Part shown: positions 24,779 to 37,196 of the stretch, piece by piece
How the letters are laid out: every line of letters starts with the position of its first letter
How positions within the stretch are numbered: position 1 is the stretch's first letter
Source of the DNA: Paramyrothecium sp. XJ0827
Taxonomy: Eukaryota; Ascomycota; Sordariomycetes; Hypocreales; Stachybotryaceae
DNA: 64,000 bases
Reading direction: 5' to 3'
Assembly (NCBI GenBank): GCA_020881915.1
Contig: JAJFPB010000009.1
Span: 2,232,001 to 2,296,000 of the forward strand
Notes under the pieces: generated by a model
What the model was told of the DNA's origin: nothing
The model's database searches: none
Seen by the model: the letters and a program-made list of their open reading frames with translations, nothing else
Translations under genes and position numbers: made by a program

Positions 24779-26343
24779 GTCAGAGATAGCTTTATGGATC
24801 GCTGCGTGGGCGGTGTAATTGAATTGAGCAAGATGGTGTTGGGCTCTCGAAATGGTAAGTCGACGACTAGACGGCAAAGGTTCAAGTAATGAAATTCAGT
24901 TGGCTGCACGCAACCCAGAAGAAGGTGACAATGCAAGATTGTCAAGACGGCAGCGTCAATTATTTATGCCAAAGTCACGGTGGCTTCACGTCCAGTAATT
25001 GTTGCCAAATGCGAAAGGGACCAAAAGCCGCAAGGTCACACTGATGGAGACCGGCCATTGCTACACTCTGCGACCCGCACGCTGCTCGAGGGAGTGTGGC
25101 CCGAGGCAGTGCTGTGTCATGGCTAAGAGATGCAAGTGATTGATAAAACAAGCTATGGCCCTTGGCTTAATGGCGACCTTCACAATCTCATCTATTCATG
25201 GGTCTGAGGTGTCCAATGATCCGCGGATTCAAATAACTCGTCAAGCAACGCAAGCGACTAGACTTTTATCTCAGCTCCTATGGTGGTAGTTTCCCATGGC
25301 GACAAGAATTAAGTCTGGGACAAATACGGAAAAAATTGTGTTGGATCATTTTGGGGCGAATATTAGTACCAAACACAAGGATTATATGACTTCTGTGGCA
25401 ATTTTCCTTAGTCTCTTATTCGTCTGCAACTTTTATGGTATTGTTGCGATGCTTCTTTCTGGGGGTGCCACGATCACACACAAGGCTTCCAGGCTCGCAG
25501 TTAATTCTCTTAGGAGATTAAATATATTCTATTTCTAGCAGACCAATACCGGAATTGCGAGGACACGTTCCATAGAAAGAACCCCATTGAGTGTCTTTCC
25601 ACCACATCCTATAATTTGCTGTATCAGTCACTCCGCTTGAACGAACGTTCTTCAGTGTCCTCTAGGAATTGCGTTTTAGATAATTCCTTAAGAAGGCATC
25701 AGTATCGCAGTACAGGTATCGAAGATGAACAGTGACACGTATGCTAAATTGTAGTGGCTCTCTGCTTCAAAAAAAATCGGGATTGTCACATTCGCCTAGT
25801 ATCTTCCTTTGACACGAAGCAGGTGTTCTTCTGAATACAATGAATACAAGGTACATTATCACTGGAGCCAGACAATAACATTTAGCCTACGTCCAACACC
25901 ATGGTAGGCTAGTTTGAGAGGACCTAGGGGGCCTGACAACATGTCACGTCACCATGGCGTGGTGCTGTTGCTTGGGAAGTGCTGCCAGAGAGTGATTATC
26001 GTTTGAAGAAGTGAACCTGCTCTATGCGAGAATGTTTGGTCACAATTGGCGTAGCGGGTGCTCCTAGATGAATAGTGCCAACTCATGATACTAGAATATC
26101 TGCTCACGCAGTTTTCTCACCGTATATGGTCCACCCGCTTCTTTCTCTTCAAATGAAGTCAGATTTTGCTCAAAAATTTCTTTGTGCTTGCGCTCTTTGC
26201 TAAGATATGGGCTTTCGACCAAAAGCACATATTATGCCATAAGTAGCCCCCTCTTTCTTCCATTCTTCTGCTGCACGCTCTGGGAGCCTGTCTACGACCG
26301 ACTCGGGCATTTCGCAATTCATCACTACAATAGAAGATGGCTA

Positions 26344-27091
26344 TCAGCTAGACATGTTCGAGGATGATACATGGGGGAACTCACTCTTGAGCGCGCCAAC
26401 AACGCCTGTGGCTGCATTGAGCATTACCGTGGCACTTCGAGCACCCCACACCGGATCTTTGCATCGTGGCCCGATGTCGATTTTGATGTACTCCTCTCGA
26501 ACGTCTTCAAATCCTTCTTCTCGAAGCCAGTCAGCCAATGAATTTGCAAACCGGTCTGTTGCCCCAACAGCCTGGAACCACGTGGCAAGGGCAGTCCAGA
26601 CGTGTTTTGTGGCGTCGCCGCCCACAACTGGCTTTGTGGCATCCATTTCGCAGAGCTGAATCCAGCCGCCTGGTTTGACGAGCTTGGCGAGCAGGTGGAT
26701 GCACTCACGAGGAGTAGACTTCCTCGCGCCGCCGAGAAGCGTGGCTCGCTGGTGGACGAGGTCGAACTTCCCGTGCAGTGCCTCAGGCCATGCCTCGGTA
26801 ATGTCGTGGATGCCGAGATATATGTGGCGGAGTCTTTTTTGGGAAGAAGCTGGGCATGACGTCGAAGCCGTGGAGACTGTACGGCTGGGTAAGGAAGGGT
26901 TGGATCTCGCGCAACCAGAGGCCGTCTGCGGTACCAGAGTCCAGTATCTGCAAGCCTTGTTGCGAGAGGTCGACAGGCGCGAGGATACGCTTGCCGTACA
27001 TATGATAGTTAATAACGGCATCCTGCTCGGTGAGACGTGCCACCTCCTTCTCCACCTCCGGAAGTAAATACTCAGGCTCTTTGGTCGCCAT
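26344..27091 (-). CDS. SAM-dependent methyltransferase, frameshifted
   Basis: A 248-residue class I methyltransferase if one extra base is ignored. The SAM motif I region reads ILDSGTADGLWLREI, the variant typical of fungal LaeA/UMTA-like methyltransferases; further blocks are HGKFDLVHQR and LVKPGGWIQLCEMD. The start is ATG at 27091 (MATKEPEYLLPEV). The frame changes inside a run of six A on the coding strand (26835-26840): the upstream half ends in a stop, while the next frame continues with LRHIYLGIHDITEAWP and runs to the stop at 26344. A one-base length error in this run restores a full-length protein. Substrate unknown; no surrounding biosynthetic cluster is evident. Confidence 0.75.
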
Positions 27092-28543
27092 GGCCTTGAA
27101 AATAAGCTTCAGAGCTTCGAGTGCTATGAAGACAATATGACTTGATCGTTTGGCCAGACTGAAATTCGATGGGTTGAGGAAGAATCAACGATATGAAACT
27201 GAGGTCTAAGGAAGATTGGCCTTGGTTGCTAGTGTTACTGTGTTGTTTTCATCAGAAAGGAGGAATAGCATAACGGAAAAGGAGGGAAATCGGGTACGCT
27301 AACCTGAAATGTAAGCAACGCGCTCATGCCAGGTATTGTCTGTTGGTAAGACGGTTTGGCATCTCCTGTTGGTAAGACAGTCGAGAATTGTACATATGAT
27401 GCTGCATGCTGCTGCATATTAGTGCTTACAAGGAGCGCAATTCCTGCAGCGTCGGTCCAGAGGCAGTAGTTCGGCATGAGCTCACCGGTTTCTCTGCGCT
27501 TTGCACAGCGACCTTTTGTGAGGTCGAGGCGTGATACAAAGCAACTATATCCGTACGAACTCCAGAAAGCTAATTAAAGCTCCCTCGTTTCCTCAAACCC
27601 TGTCTCTACTCTGAAACCTTTTGATAATTTTTCTTCCCTCTCCGTTGCTTTAATAACGACAGCAGAGTGAAAGTGAGCCAAATGGCACCGCGTCCTTTGG
27701 GAACACGTTTGAGAGGATATGGAATTGAGGACAGCAACTACGTGTCAAGCCGCTCGATGCAATAGATTGATTGCTCAAGTTTGAAGGATATGCTCCCCAG
27801 CCATTTCCTGTAAAATGGCCTTGGTGCGCTAAGATTTGGCTCAAAATCACCACACCTACCAGCCTGTGGGTATGAATCATTTGATCAAAGCAAAATCTGA
27901 ACTTGATAAAAAGAAGATGTGAAATCCGTGCCTGTCACGAGCAAAAACAGGAGCTAATCTCCCTCCTATATATGTATGAAACTAATAAAAAACCCCTAAA
28001 TTCACTCTAGGGTAGCCAAGCAAGTGCATTTCCTTCCCACCAAATCACAGTACGTGAACTTCCCCACTGCGAGTATGTTGAATGATTAGCTGTAGGGTAG
28101 GCCAGTCAACGACGGCCAGGAGACTTGGTCTGCAATCAAGCATCCTCGCTGAACAAAATCTGTATTGGACGCAATACTCTGAGAAGTTACTTTATGGAAA
28201 AACTTATTCACGTGAACTCTTCGCATTGTTTAAGGCTATCGCGATGTTTGGATTTAAAACCATGCATTAATTCTCAAAGTTATCACACTCTCCAAGCTAG
28301 GTTCGCGAGCAGACAATCCACTAGCCTTGATGTATCTTAGATGTTGCGTCGCTCGTGGAGACGAAGCCATCACCAGACATTCTAGCCCGAAGAGGCCCAG
28401 TGAGCGCTCTAGAAGCGTCTCAGCAATATTGGAGACATTTCGATTCCAGGCCATCGTTGCTGGCCCGCATCAATTATGAACTACTGTTGTGGCAGGCTTA
28501 TCAGTGAGCACGAGCCGTCGGCCGGACAATGGCATCGCGATAA
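27092..28543. other. Intergenic, no gene seen
   Basis: About 1.45 kb. Small frames lack motifs. Confidence 0.45.
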
Positions 28544-28927
28544 CGTGATTCCAACAAGTGGACACGCTACGCCATCTTCACCCTGCTCAGCGGCGGGAAT
28601 GCGCTGGCGCAGGGCCTCAACGATGCGTGGCTAAGTATCGATGCTGTGAGGCCATCGAACCGGAGCATTGGGCTGGCTATGGTAGTCATGGGGAGCAATC
28701 TCAGTGGTATGGCAGGCCAGCAGCTGTTCCGGGATGACGATGCGCCTAGGTATTCCAACGAATTCTTGGCAATCCTGTTGCTATACTCGTCCACCATACC
28801 AATCACCCTACTGATAATGTGGGTGTACTGAAAGACCAATAAGACATTAGCCCAAGGCCGGGCGCTCAATGTTAATGGTCAGGTGGTCGAGCCATCGGAG
28901 GACGGGAAGAGGCGATTTGATATTTAA
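28544..28927 (+). pseudogene. 3' relic of an allantoate-permease-type MFS transporter
   Basis: The frame reads WTRYAIFTLLSGGNALAQG, then RSIGLAMVVMGSNLSGMAGQ and LFRDDDAPRYSNEFL, matching the last helices of anion:cation symporters related to yeast Dal5. A stop (TGA at 28829) interrupts the tail where relatives have tryptophan or another residue, after which KTNKTLAQGRALN continues in frame to a TAA at 28925. No upstream two-thirds of the gene is present; a stop lies just before at 28541. It is a decayed fragment. Confidence 0.65.
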
Positions 28928-29194
28928 AGAAATAAGCATAACGAGGAATGACTCGGTTTCATCCTATGGAAACGAACGTCAATCAATCAATAGCTTGGTT
29001 GGCACATACATGCTCTTCGATTTGATGGGAACCATAATGTCAGTGCTCACCTGCTCTTTTGGAAGAGGGCATCAAGAATTAGTCGATACGAATTGAAAAA
29101 TAAACCAGATAATGTGAGCGAGGATACTTCATAACATTTTAAAAAATCGGGACTACGTGTTAACGTTACAGTCCCTTTAGACGGCTACCGTTGA

Positions 29195-32167
29195 CTATGA
29201 CAAAATAGCTTCGAACTGATATGTGCCTGAGCCAACCTCTACTGTTGTCGCACCATTTGCCTCTTTCACACTCAAGATGCCATCCTCACCGGCCTTTGGA
29301 TTTCTTCCACCTTCTGTGACCTTGTTACTCTTCAACGTGACATATCCTTTTGACCCGGTTGGGACAACAATGTCATATTTGATCACAGAACCATCCAGGT
29401 TCCAGCTCGCGCTCGCGTTGCCTGTTGGAGTACGGTAAGTGGAACGAGCGTACGTCAGGTCACCGACAACGATTGGTGAGTAGTCGATGGCGTTCCAACG
29501 TATCGAGTTCGCACGAGGGGCTAGACCACTGAGCCGATGAAGCCAATAGTCACCAGCGCCCAACATGAAATGGTTTAGTGAGCCCCAACCGCCTTCGTTG
29601 GTTCCGTTCCTACGGCTCAGTCAGTATCAATATGTTTGAGAAGAACAACACAAATGATAATTGTGAGGTGCTGCTGAACTCACCAATGCTCCCAGAGGCT
29701 TGTCGCGCCCATCTCAAGCTGATAACCGTAGCTGGATTTGTTAGTCTGCGTCATGAGGCTGAAAATCGCATCGTCACGACCGTGCTTCTGCAAGGTTCGC
29801 AGTAGACTCGGCAGTCCAATTTCGCCAAGAGTAAAAACCCAATCGAAGCGCTCGATTTCATCCATCATGGACTGGAAAACTTCCTCAACGTGCTCCTCAG
29901 GCACAGCCCCCATGTCTAGGGCGAGAGCGTTGGTAGCCTGGTTATCCACATCGTAGTAACCCTGGTTGTCCTCGCGTCTGAAGTACGTTTCGTGCTGCGC
30001 AGCCCGAATCTCACCTTCAAGCTGCTTCCATTTCTTGGCGTCGCTGCAATGACCCAGCCATGCGGCAATGTGCTTCATTGCCTGGGCAGCCTGGTGGTAT
30101 GCGAAAGTGTTGGTGAAGCCGATAGACACGGTCTTGTCGTTCGCGGCCCAATCCCTTAGGCCAATACCGTCGTCGATGATGGGGAGATCGGTGCCGTTGC
30201 TGCGGCGGGCAAGGTAATCCATGTACTCCTCCATCACGCCGTACCAGTCGTGGAGCACCTGCTTGTCCCCGTAGTATTGGTAATGCTGCATGGCGAACCG
30301 CATTATGGCATTACCCCAGTTCGGATCAGACCGGTAAATCTCCCATTTACCACTAAAGACCTGATACTCGGGGGCTGTGGCGGGTATGAGGCCTTCGGGA
30401 CCCCATTGAGCCTGGGCGTCTACTATTGTGCGCATTAGATCGGCTCCGTAAGCTTGGAGGTCGTATCCACGGGCCAAAGGCTCGAAAGCAAGGTGGTCTT
30501 GCTCTAGCCAGCCAAGCTTCTCTCGATGCGGGCAATCCGTCAGTACAGAGTACATGTTGCCCTGTTCAATCAGCTGGGACGCTCATTCATGAAGTCGATA
30601 TACAAGTCTTGGAAATCTGACCTTGATGGCACGATCAATAATCTCATGGACCGAGTTGAGCATGGTGTTACTTGTCTCCACCTCGCTGACTTTGTCATTA
30701 GCGGCACGAATGACATGGGCGGTCATGTCTTCCGGCTTGGGCTCCCAAGTCGTGTTTACCTGTATTGGAGTAATCAGATTGGATGCTCAATCAGCTGAAC
30801 ATTTGACGTCACTTACCGCAATGTACTGTGCGCCGTGGTACATGAATTGAAGAGAAAATGCCTCTTTGTCTTCACCAGCAAGAGTGTATCCATCGAAGAT
30901 GTCGCTTCCTGTGGTCTTCTGGTCGGGCGCACCGGCTTCGTCAAGCATTTCACCGGGCCAAAATTCAATTCTTTGCCCCCTACGGCCTGTACCGCTCATG
31001 GTGAAGCTGAACCAACCGACGAAATTGACGCCAAAATCGAACACGTACTGGCTACCAACCTTGCTTACCGTCTTGGCGTGAAACGTCTCAGTGATCTTGA
31101 GCTGGGGGCTGGTCTGGCTGTAAAGCTCGCCTCGAGGGCCAGGAAGTGGTCCAGCCTCCGAAACATTGACTTTCTTCCACCCAGATCGGGCACCGCCAGG
31201 AGCTGACCAGTTTGGAATGATCCATCTTGCGTCAAACTCCTCGCCGCCATACCAGGATGCCTCGAGAAGAGGACCTTCTGTGGTTGTCGTCCAAGATCCA
31301 TCTGATACAACCGTAACGGCGCTGCCATCCTGGCAGAAATATTCTAACTGCGCCTTTACGAGATGAGGCTTGAGCGTAACCTGAAACTTTCGACTGCAAC
31401 TCCGTCAGCAACTAGAGCCTCGCCTACAAGTATGAACTTGCGACGTACTAACGGCCACCCATAGCCTTGTCGGCATTATACATGCCCTTTCCAACAGCAA
31501 CACCAATCACGTTGCCGCCTTGTTGCAATCTCTCGGTGATATCGTAGGCACGATACAGAACAGTGCGGTTGATTGTCGAGTAGCCCGGGCCCATGAGTTC
31601 ATCACCCACAGGCTCACCGTTGATTTCGGCTCGAAAAACGCCTAGACCAGTGATGTAAAGGCGTGCCTTGTTGATATTGCAGCTGATGTCAAAGTCTTTT
31701 GCAAATATGGGGAGGGAGTTGCGTCCTGTAACATATTCACTGTTTGTGACCCATTCTGCCTCCCACTCCTCGTAGTCAAGGAGCCCGAGTTCAAAGGTTG
31801 ACGGTTCACTCCAGTCAGAGGCTTCATCCACTCCATCCCAAACTCGGACACGCCAGAATACCTGGCTTCGAGAGCCCAGTTTTTGGCCATCCCAGTAGGC
31901 AAAGCTGCTGCAGGAGTCTATTTTCCCGGAGTCCCAGGCATCGGCATCCTCGAAGTTGGGAGCACTAGACGCGGCCTGGATTTGGTAGGCCGACTGAAAT
32001 TCGCCGCGTGTGGTCGAATGGAGTCGCCACGACAGCATAGGTTGGGTATAATGAATACCCAAGGGAGCCTCCACGCCTTGCGTTCTAAGCGAGTTGGCTT
32101 CGACCGTGAGGCTCGATGCTACGGCAACGACGGCAAACCCAAGAAGGGCTGCTAAATGGGAAAACAT
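29195..32167 (-). CDS. Secreted alpha-L-rhamnosidase, GH78
   Basis: A 908-residue glycosidase in five exons (32167-31449, 31393-30817, 30759-30622, 30561-29684, 29609-29195), all joining in frame. It has a signal peptide (MFSHLAALLGFAVVAVASS), N-terminal beta-domains (TQPMLSWRLHS, WDSGKID, FWRVRVWDG; ITGLGVFRAEINGEPVGDE), then the alpha/alpha-barrel. The catalytic region reads LTDCPHREKLGWLEQDH, where the acidic residues of GH78 sit, and GATSLWEHWNGTNEGGWGS near the barrel end matches the family's second conserved block. It should release terminal rhamnose from pectin side chains, glycosides or saponins outside the cell. No frame damage is visible. Confidence 0.92.
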
Positions 32168-33547
32168 GGTTACAGGCTGTGGATAGTCAGAGCCTCAAAA
32201 CAGCGATGCTTATGGGAGACTTTGCAACTAAGCATGCAGCTTGAGAGTTTCCATAAATTCAGCAGCAGGTACTCTTGAAGCACTTTATATGTCCGTCTCT
32301 GTGTTTCGCCGTCATCAACTCGGTTTAATGTCAAGACGGAATGCGGGGACCCCCGAGCGTGGGATTCAAGACGGTGCGGGGGGAGTTGGGGAAGAGACCA
32401 CATACTATTAATAATGGATATTTGATGCATGAGATCTACAAATTGCCGGGGTGGTAACGTTTAAAACCGTGAAGCCTGCAACAGAGAGGATTTGGAAGCG
32501 CTCGTAGGGCATATCAGTGGCTCGGTATGCGTTATCCTCAGTAACTCCAACAAGACACCCTAATAATGCGAAATACAGTTTTGATGAGAATAATCAGAAC
32601 AGCATCTTAAAGAATACCCTGCTATCTTAAGTGAGTCAGCACCCAGATTGAGCAGGAAGAGATTCGGTAGCCTGCCCGAAGTACGTAGTTCACGGCCAAT
32701 CCTCAGATAATGCTGTTATCTCAAGCACATCCGCCTGAGGAGTGGGTACTATTATATTCGTTGAGGCCATCTATGCTCACTTTGGGACATTGAGACATGA
32801 GCAGCTTGAATTTCTGGAACATCTATGCGGCAATCCTACGGGAGTTTTACCCAACGACAGCATTTCCATAGGTAGTAAATTAGTCAGACCAAACTTAAGT
32901 CCAAGTTGGCGTCACAATTGGAGGCCCACTTCCAGTACATGTCTTGTCGCTGAGACTCCTTATTGACTGCAACATGATAACCTGTGCATATAGACCTTAC
33001 AGTTCGGCCGGATCTTATCAAACGAATCCCTCATTCTTCGGCACCTTTGTGACATTTGAACTTAAGGAAAAGAGCGCTTGCGGGTTTAGTCCCATTATTA
33101 GCCTTTTTTGAATCATGCACAATCGGTTAATCAAGCCGCGTGGCTCCATATATGAGCCAACGCTACTGTGCTACCGATCCGCACTTCATCAAACCCAAAG
33201 ATGGACTCGAGGGCATCAGCTATTGGTGCCTTGATGGTTCTTCCTAGCGGGTGCGTTCATGAAGGAATGTTTCAGACCACTGACCTAACTTGAAAAATAC
33301 GGGTCTATTGGTGTTGTGAAGGGATCGGAACATAAAAACTATGCAGAACGTGGCATGTACTATTTAGTAAAGTGAATTGCTTTTTAAGCACAAAATCTTC
33401 TTTCATATGTTATTGATTTTTTCCTCCAGCTAAAGCAAGGTTCGACCATGTAGAGTGTCCACTGTTCAGCTCAAGAATTAATTCACCATGATTCCCCACC
33501 ACTGAAGATAGAATCATGTGAAGTGTCGACTGACTGAGGGGTGAAGC
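32168..33547. other. Intergenic, no gene seen
   Basis: About 1.4 kb, AT-rich in places. No supported frame. Confidence 0.45.
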
Positions 33548-34069
33548 CTAGGAAGAGTACGCAGCATTGATCTCAACGAGATCCTGAGAAGCCCCATCCC
33601 ACAGCTGCTGGACCTGGGCCTTCTTATCATCATCTGGCATGGCATTCTTGATAGCCTGGTGGAGTCCATCTGAAAGAATGTAGGTCGCTTTGACGGCTAC
33701 CTGACCGGCGTCAGCAAAGCCAGGGCTAAGGGCAACGAAGTTGGCTTTCTGATTGATGATGTTATTTCGGACGGTCTGGCGTTGCTCATGATTCAGCTTG
33801 AGCACCTGGAGTACCTGGTTTGCGCAATCCTCACTCAACGGCCCACCATTGTACTTGGAGATGCTGTTGATGGCGCGAAGCAATTGGGTAGATCCAATGA
33901 CCGTCGGTATGCCGACCATTGCCATGCTAGTCCAGGTACCTTGCCAACTGCCCAAGGTGTTGCTTGTTTGGGCGACAAGGGCATTTGTAGTCTCGAGGTC
34001 AGCCACTATGGGACACTGAGCAGCGCCAGCTGCAACGAAGGCCAACACTGGAGTGATTGAGAATTTCAT
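33548..34069 (-). CDS. Small secreted HsbA-like protein
   Basis: A 173-residue intronless protein. The signal peptide is MKFSITPVLAFVAAGAAQC. The mature part is helical with evenly spaced hydrophobic residues and a tail typical of the hydrophobic surface-binding protein A / cell-wall galactomannoprotein family (PF12296): ALVAQTSNTLGSW, LLRAINSISKYNGGPLSED, GLHQAIKNAMPDDDKKAQV, ending in NAAYSS. Only two cysteines are seen, one at the signal junction and one in EDCANQ. Family members coat surfaces and help recruit hydrolases or mediate attachment; this is inference from a moderate resemblance. Just upstream, at about 34095, lies an unusual G9 run. Confidence 0.65.
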   Translation of the reverse strand: MKFSITPVLAFVAAGAAQCPIVADLETTNALVAQTSNTLGSWQGTWTSMAMVGIPTVIGSTQLLRAINSISKYNGGPLSEDCANQVLQVLKLNHEQRQTVRNNIINQKANFVALSPGFADAGQVAVKATYILSDGLHQAIKNAMPDDDKKAQVQQLWDGASQDLVEINAAYSS

Positions 34070-35320
34070 TGCGGGCAGATTTTGTGATTATATGGGGGGG
34101 GGTAAGACTTATGATGCTGGGACAATTGAATGTGAGCAGCTGCTTTGGTTGGAGGGAGCGCTGAACCGTGCCATTATATAGCCACGAGGCCAAGCGGTAT
34201 TTGCTCTTGGGGCTGTGAACACTGATACAGTGATGCTCCTAAGTTTACATCGTCTTTTCACTAACAAAAACCAATTTTCATGAGCACCTCGAAAGCTTTC
34301 CATCCTCGAGCGATTGTGCCAAAGCTAACGGCAGCGATGTCCTGGCATTGCCTGCTCTCTCAAGGCCGTACAAGCTTTGACATGAGCTGAGGAAGCAATT
34401 TTAGAGCCTCAATAGTTCGGCCCCGGTTGAAATAGATGCTCGAGAGGACCGGCCGGTAGTATTGGGGGCCACAAAGCACATGTCGCCGGCAAGAGAGGTT
34501 CATCGCTGTTAGTGATTGCCACGGTTTGACGGAAAGTACCTCGAGCATTGCGCCCGATCAACATGTGGGTTTTGTGCCGTTTTAGCCGTATCGGCAACAT
34601 CCTTCGTCTGGTTTCACCTACTTTAGGGCACCTAGGGTTTGGTCTACCAACCAAAGGTGCCGCACTTCAGATGGCTGAACTTTGTTCGTTATTCTATACA
34701 CCTACAGCTTACAGGCCAGAATGGGGGCGTCTTCTGACATACTTTATTTTTCCAGAATTGAACCGACTATAATCCTTTGCATGGTGATGGCGTTTGCGTT
34801 GATGTGTTTCATCCTCACGATGCGCCGAAGTTGGCAGACGGAGCAAAATATGATTATGGGAGCCTTCAATACTCTTCATTCATAAGATGAATTTACTTGC
34901 TCTTCTGAAGCTAAAGTAAAACCGAACTTGTGAGTGTTAACAGAATGGCACAATACTTGTGCAATTGTGTGGCGAGAGTTTGCAGAGTCTGCTCCAGTGG
35001 ACGAACAACAGGACCTTGGTGTGAGTTAATCTCTATCCTCGGCGAATTTTATTCCTCATGGTAGAAGAAGCTGCTTCAAAAACTGTTCCTAAATCCACTA
35101 TCGTATGCTCATGACTTCTCTCTATGAGGCTTAGTTCGAGCTCCAACTTCAAATGCAGCAGGTCCATTTCTTTGCGCCAACAAGTGCTCGGAGCCTCGTA
35201 ATAACACTCTCGTATCATCTACACTGTCAATGAATTGGCCAGGGAAGGATGTCTCGACCCATTTATGTTAGCAAGAGAGAGCCTCCGAAAAGGCAATGAA
35301 GGATGCCATGGTTGTGAAGG
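34070..35320. other. Intergenic, no gene seen
   Basis: Only the promoter of the HsbA-like gene is assigned here. Confidence 0.4.
34174..34180 (-). promoter_or_regulatory. TATA-like box of the HsbA-like gene
   Basis: TATATAA on the minus strand about 105 bases upstream of the ATG at 34069. Confidence 0.4.
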
Positions 35321-36395
35321 TTAGTATCGCTGTCTGGGACGGCCTGAGTCGCAAAATGCATCATGACACGACCAAGCAGGCAACTCCATGCTCTGCGAAT
35401 AATGTAAGACTGGCAATGGGATTTCCTTGCAGAGAATGGCGCTTGAGAAAGTATGCCATTTTAGCCAAAAGTCGGATGGTACAGGAAGAACAGATGAAGA
35501 ATTTGACGATGTGAAACCATTCTGCAGCACTCCGACTACATGTTTGAAGTGCCCATGGTGTTTAAAAATCAACATAGAAATCGGGGAGACCTGCCACAGA
35601 CGGGCTGGCATGCGGAGGTGTCCAGATGATAGCCAATGGAAAGTGAATGTCATTACGACTGGAAATTTGGTATAACGAGGTGCTACAGGTGGCCAGAATC
35701 GCACCAAGCGATGCCAGAATTTAATCTGGCCAGCTGCGCCACCAGAGAAGATATCTTGGTGGCCCGAATGTTTGGGCACGCCAATTGTGTCATATGCGCC
35801 GCGACCCATGTCAATGGGAACGCCGTTAATGGGAACGCCGTCAGTGACCTGTCGGGGCACGAAAGCCGTCTTGAATCGAGATGCTAATTACATGGCGGTG
35901 AAAGCTTTCCCAAATGGTTGTGAATCGGCGCGGATAGAGTGATGTTTAGGGACATCATCATACAGCATCATGTTGACCTTCGAAGACGACGGAATCGGTG
36001 TAAGACAATAGAGCGCCGCAATGTCGGATGACAACTCCGGCTGATAGTTTGGCCAGGCCAGGCCAGGATGACCATGTGACGGAACAGCCGTCTGCCCGTG
36101 GTCTTTCTTGGGAGCCTTTCTGTGCCAGTATTTCGAAATGCCCGCCCACACCTCTTGTCTCGATATCATCGTCCTCAACCGCCATGTGGTACCACCCAAT
36201 GTCGCCAAGGCACCCAACCCGAGTGTCCTCATTATCTGAGACTGTCTCGTAAAGCAAGGCCAATTTGCTGGAAGACAAGTAAATGAAGCTGAGCTCGTGC
36301 TCCCAAGGACGATAAAAGTTTGTGCCGAAGTGATTCCAAAAAGGAGTGAATGCCGTGTCAGCACATTCGCGCGGGCATGGCGTACTTCTTGGCAC
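35321..36395 (-). other. Unidentified open region, possibly a decayed gene
   Basis: One minus-strand frame stays open from 36364 to 35321 with a single stop (TAA at 35890-35888), more than chance would give. A second overlapping frame (36395-35958) is also open and looks more protein-like, with NFYRPWEHELSFIYLSSSKL and CLGDIGWYHMAVEDDDIE. The second part has GVPKHSGHQDIFSGGAAGQ. I do not recognise a family. A metal-dependent VOC-type fold for the first part is a guess from the strand-helix look. A short direct repeat, GGCGTTCCCATT, lies twice at about 35818-35845. Confidence 0.3.
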
Positions 36396-37196
36396 GCCTT
36401 TGCAGTGCTGGGCTAGCTGAGGGGTGCAGGGAAGCTAAGAAGAGATCATAGTGTTCGTGCAACAGGGTCAGGGGCAAAACTATAAGAGATTGCCATTGCT
36501 CGTTGCTCAGTCTGTGATATGCATTGGCAGCTAATTGAGGAGCTTAGGCTTTGTCAACCTCGATACATTTAGCTTCAACCATGACCAAGCCGGCTTAGGT
36601 GCCCTTTACCTCTGTGATAAGCTGACTTTGACTGATTGGGCGCGATTTGGGCTGATGAAACATGATATGGCTTGTAATGTTGTCGGTATTTTTCTTCAAC
36701 AGTCGTGTTGGGTGGGGGTCAGATAGCTGGCCTTCTCTTTGGGATAATGCAGTACGGTGTTTGCTTCTGAGAAGTGGAATTCTTGGCAGAGGCTCATCTC
36801 TTGGAGACCAATGCCTTTGCCCTGAGGCTGTTGTCCAATGAGCTTAAGGATGATCGATAGCCCCGGTTCAACGTCTTCAAGATCTAGGCAATTCGTGAGC
36901 CTCGGCAAACGAAAAGTAGGCTGACAAGGTTCTGAAGCAGCATTTGATCGAAACAATTCCTTCATCAGGCGGAGCGCCGGTGATCACGAGCCCTGGTAAA
37001 AGCTTGGCAAGTCTTGGGAGCAATTTTGTACGCCATCTTTCAGCTTTCAAATCTCAAGTGACGGACTGGGTAAGCGTCAAATTGGATCGCAACATTCGCC
37101 TTGGTCCTGAGCGAGTGGCAATCTTGTGACTCCACAGAACACAGCTTCACGTGTTTCTTCTAGTGCCCAGAAGGGACGAGAAATAATCCATGTAGG
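36396..37196. other. Intergenic, no gene seen
   Basis: I looked here for the missing 5' half of the AA9 gene and found no N-terminal histidine/signal-peptide coding piece. Confidence 0.45.

Larger units (their letters stand above)
24304..26343. other. Long intergenic stretch, AT-richer on its right side
   Basis: About 2 kb without a supported gene. The phosphatase promoter lies at its left. Two TGGCCGAGCCCG direct repeats occur near 24480 and 24530. Short frames such as 25296-25538 have no motif. Confidence 0.45.

Noticed and set aside
25296..25538. 80-codon plus-strand frame with a hydrophobic core
   Set aside because: Lies in an AT-rich gene desert; no signal peptide logic or homology recalled.
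5788..27091. Secondary-metabolite cluster (regulator, flavoenzyme, methyltransferase, transporter)
   Set aside because: No backbone synthase is present, genes are spread over 20 kb between unrelated ones, and the transporter is a peptide carrier.
35815..35850. Short CRISPR- or minisatellite-like repeat (GGCGTTCCCATT twice)
   Set aside because: Only two copies of about a dozen bases; not an array.
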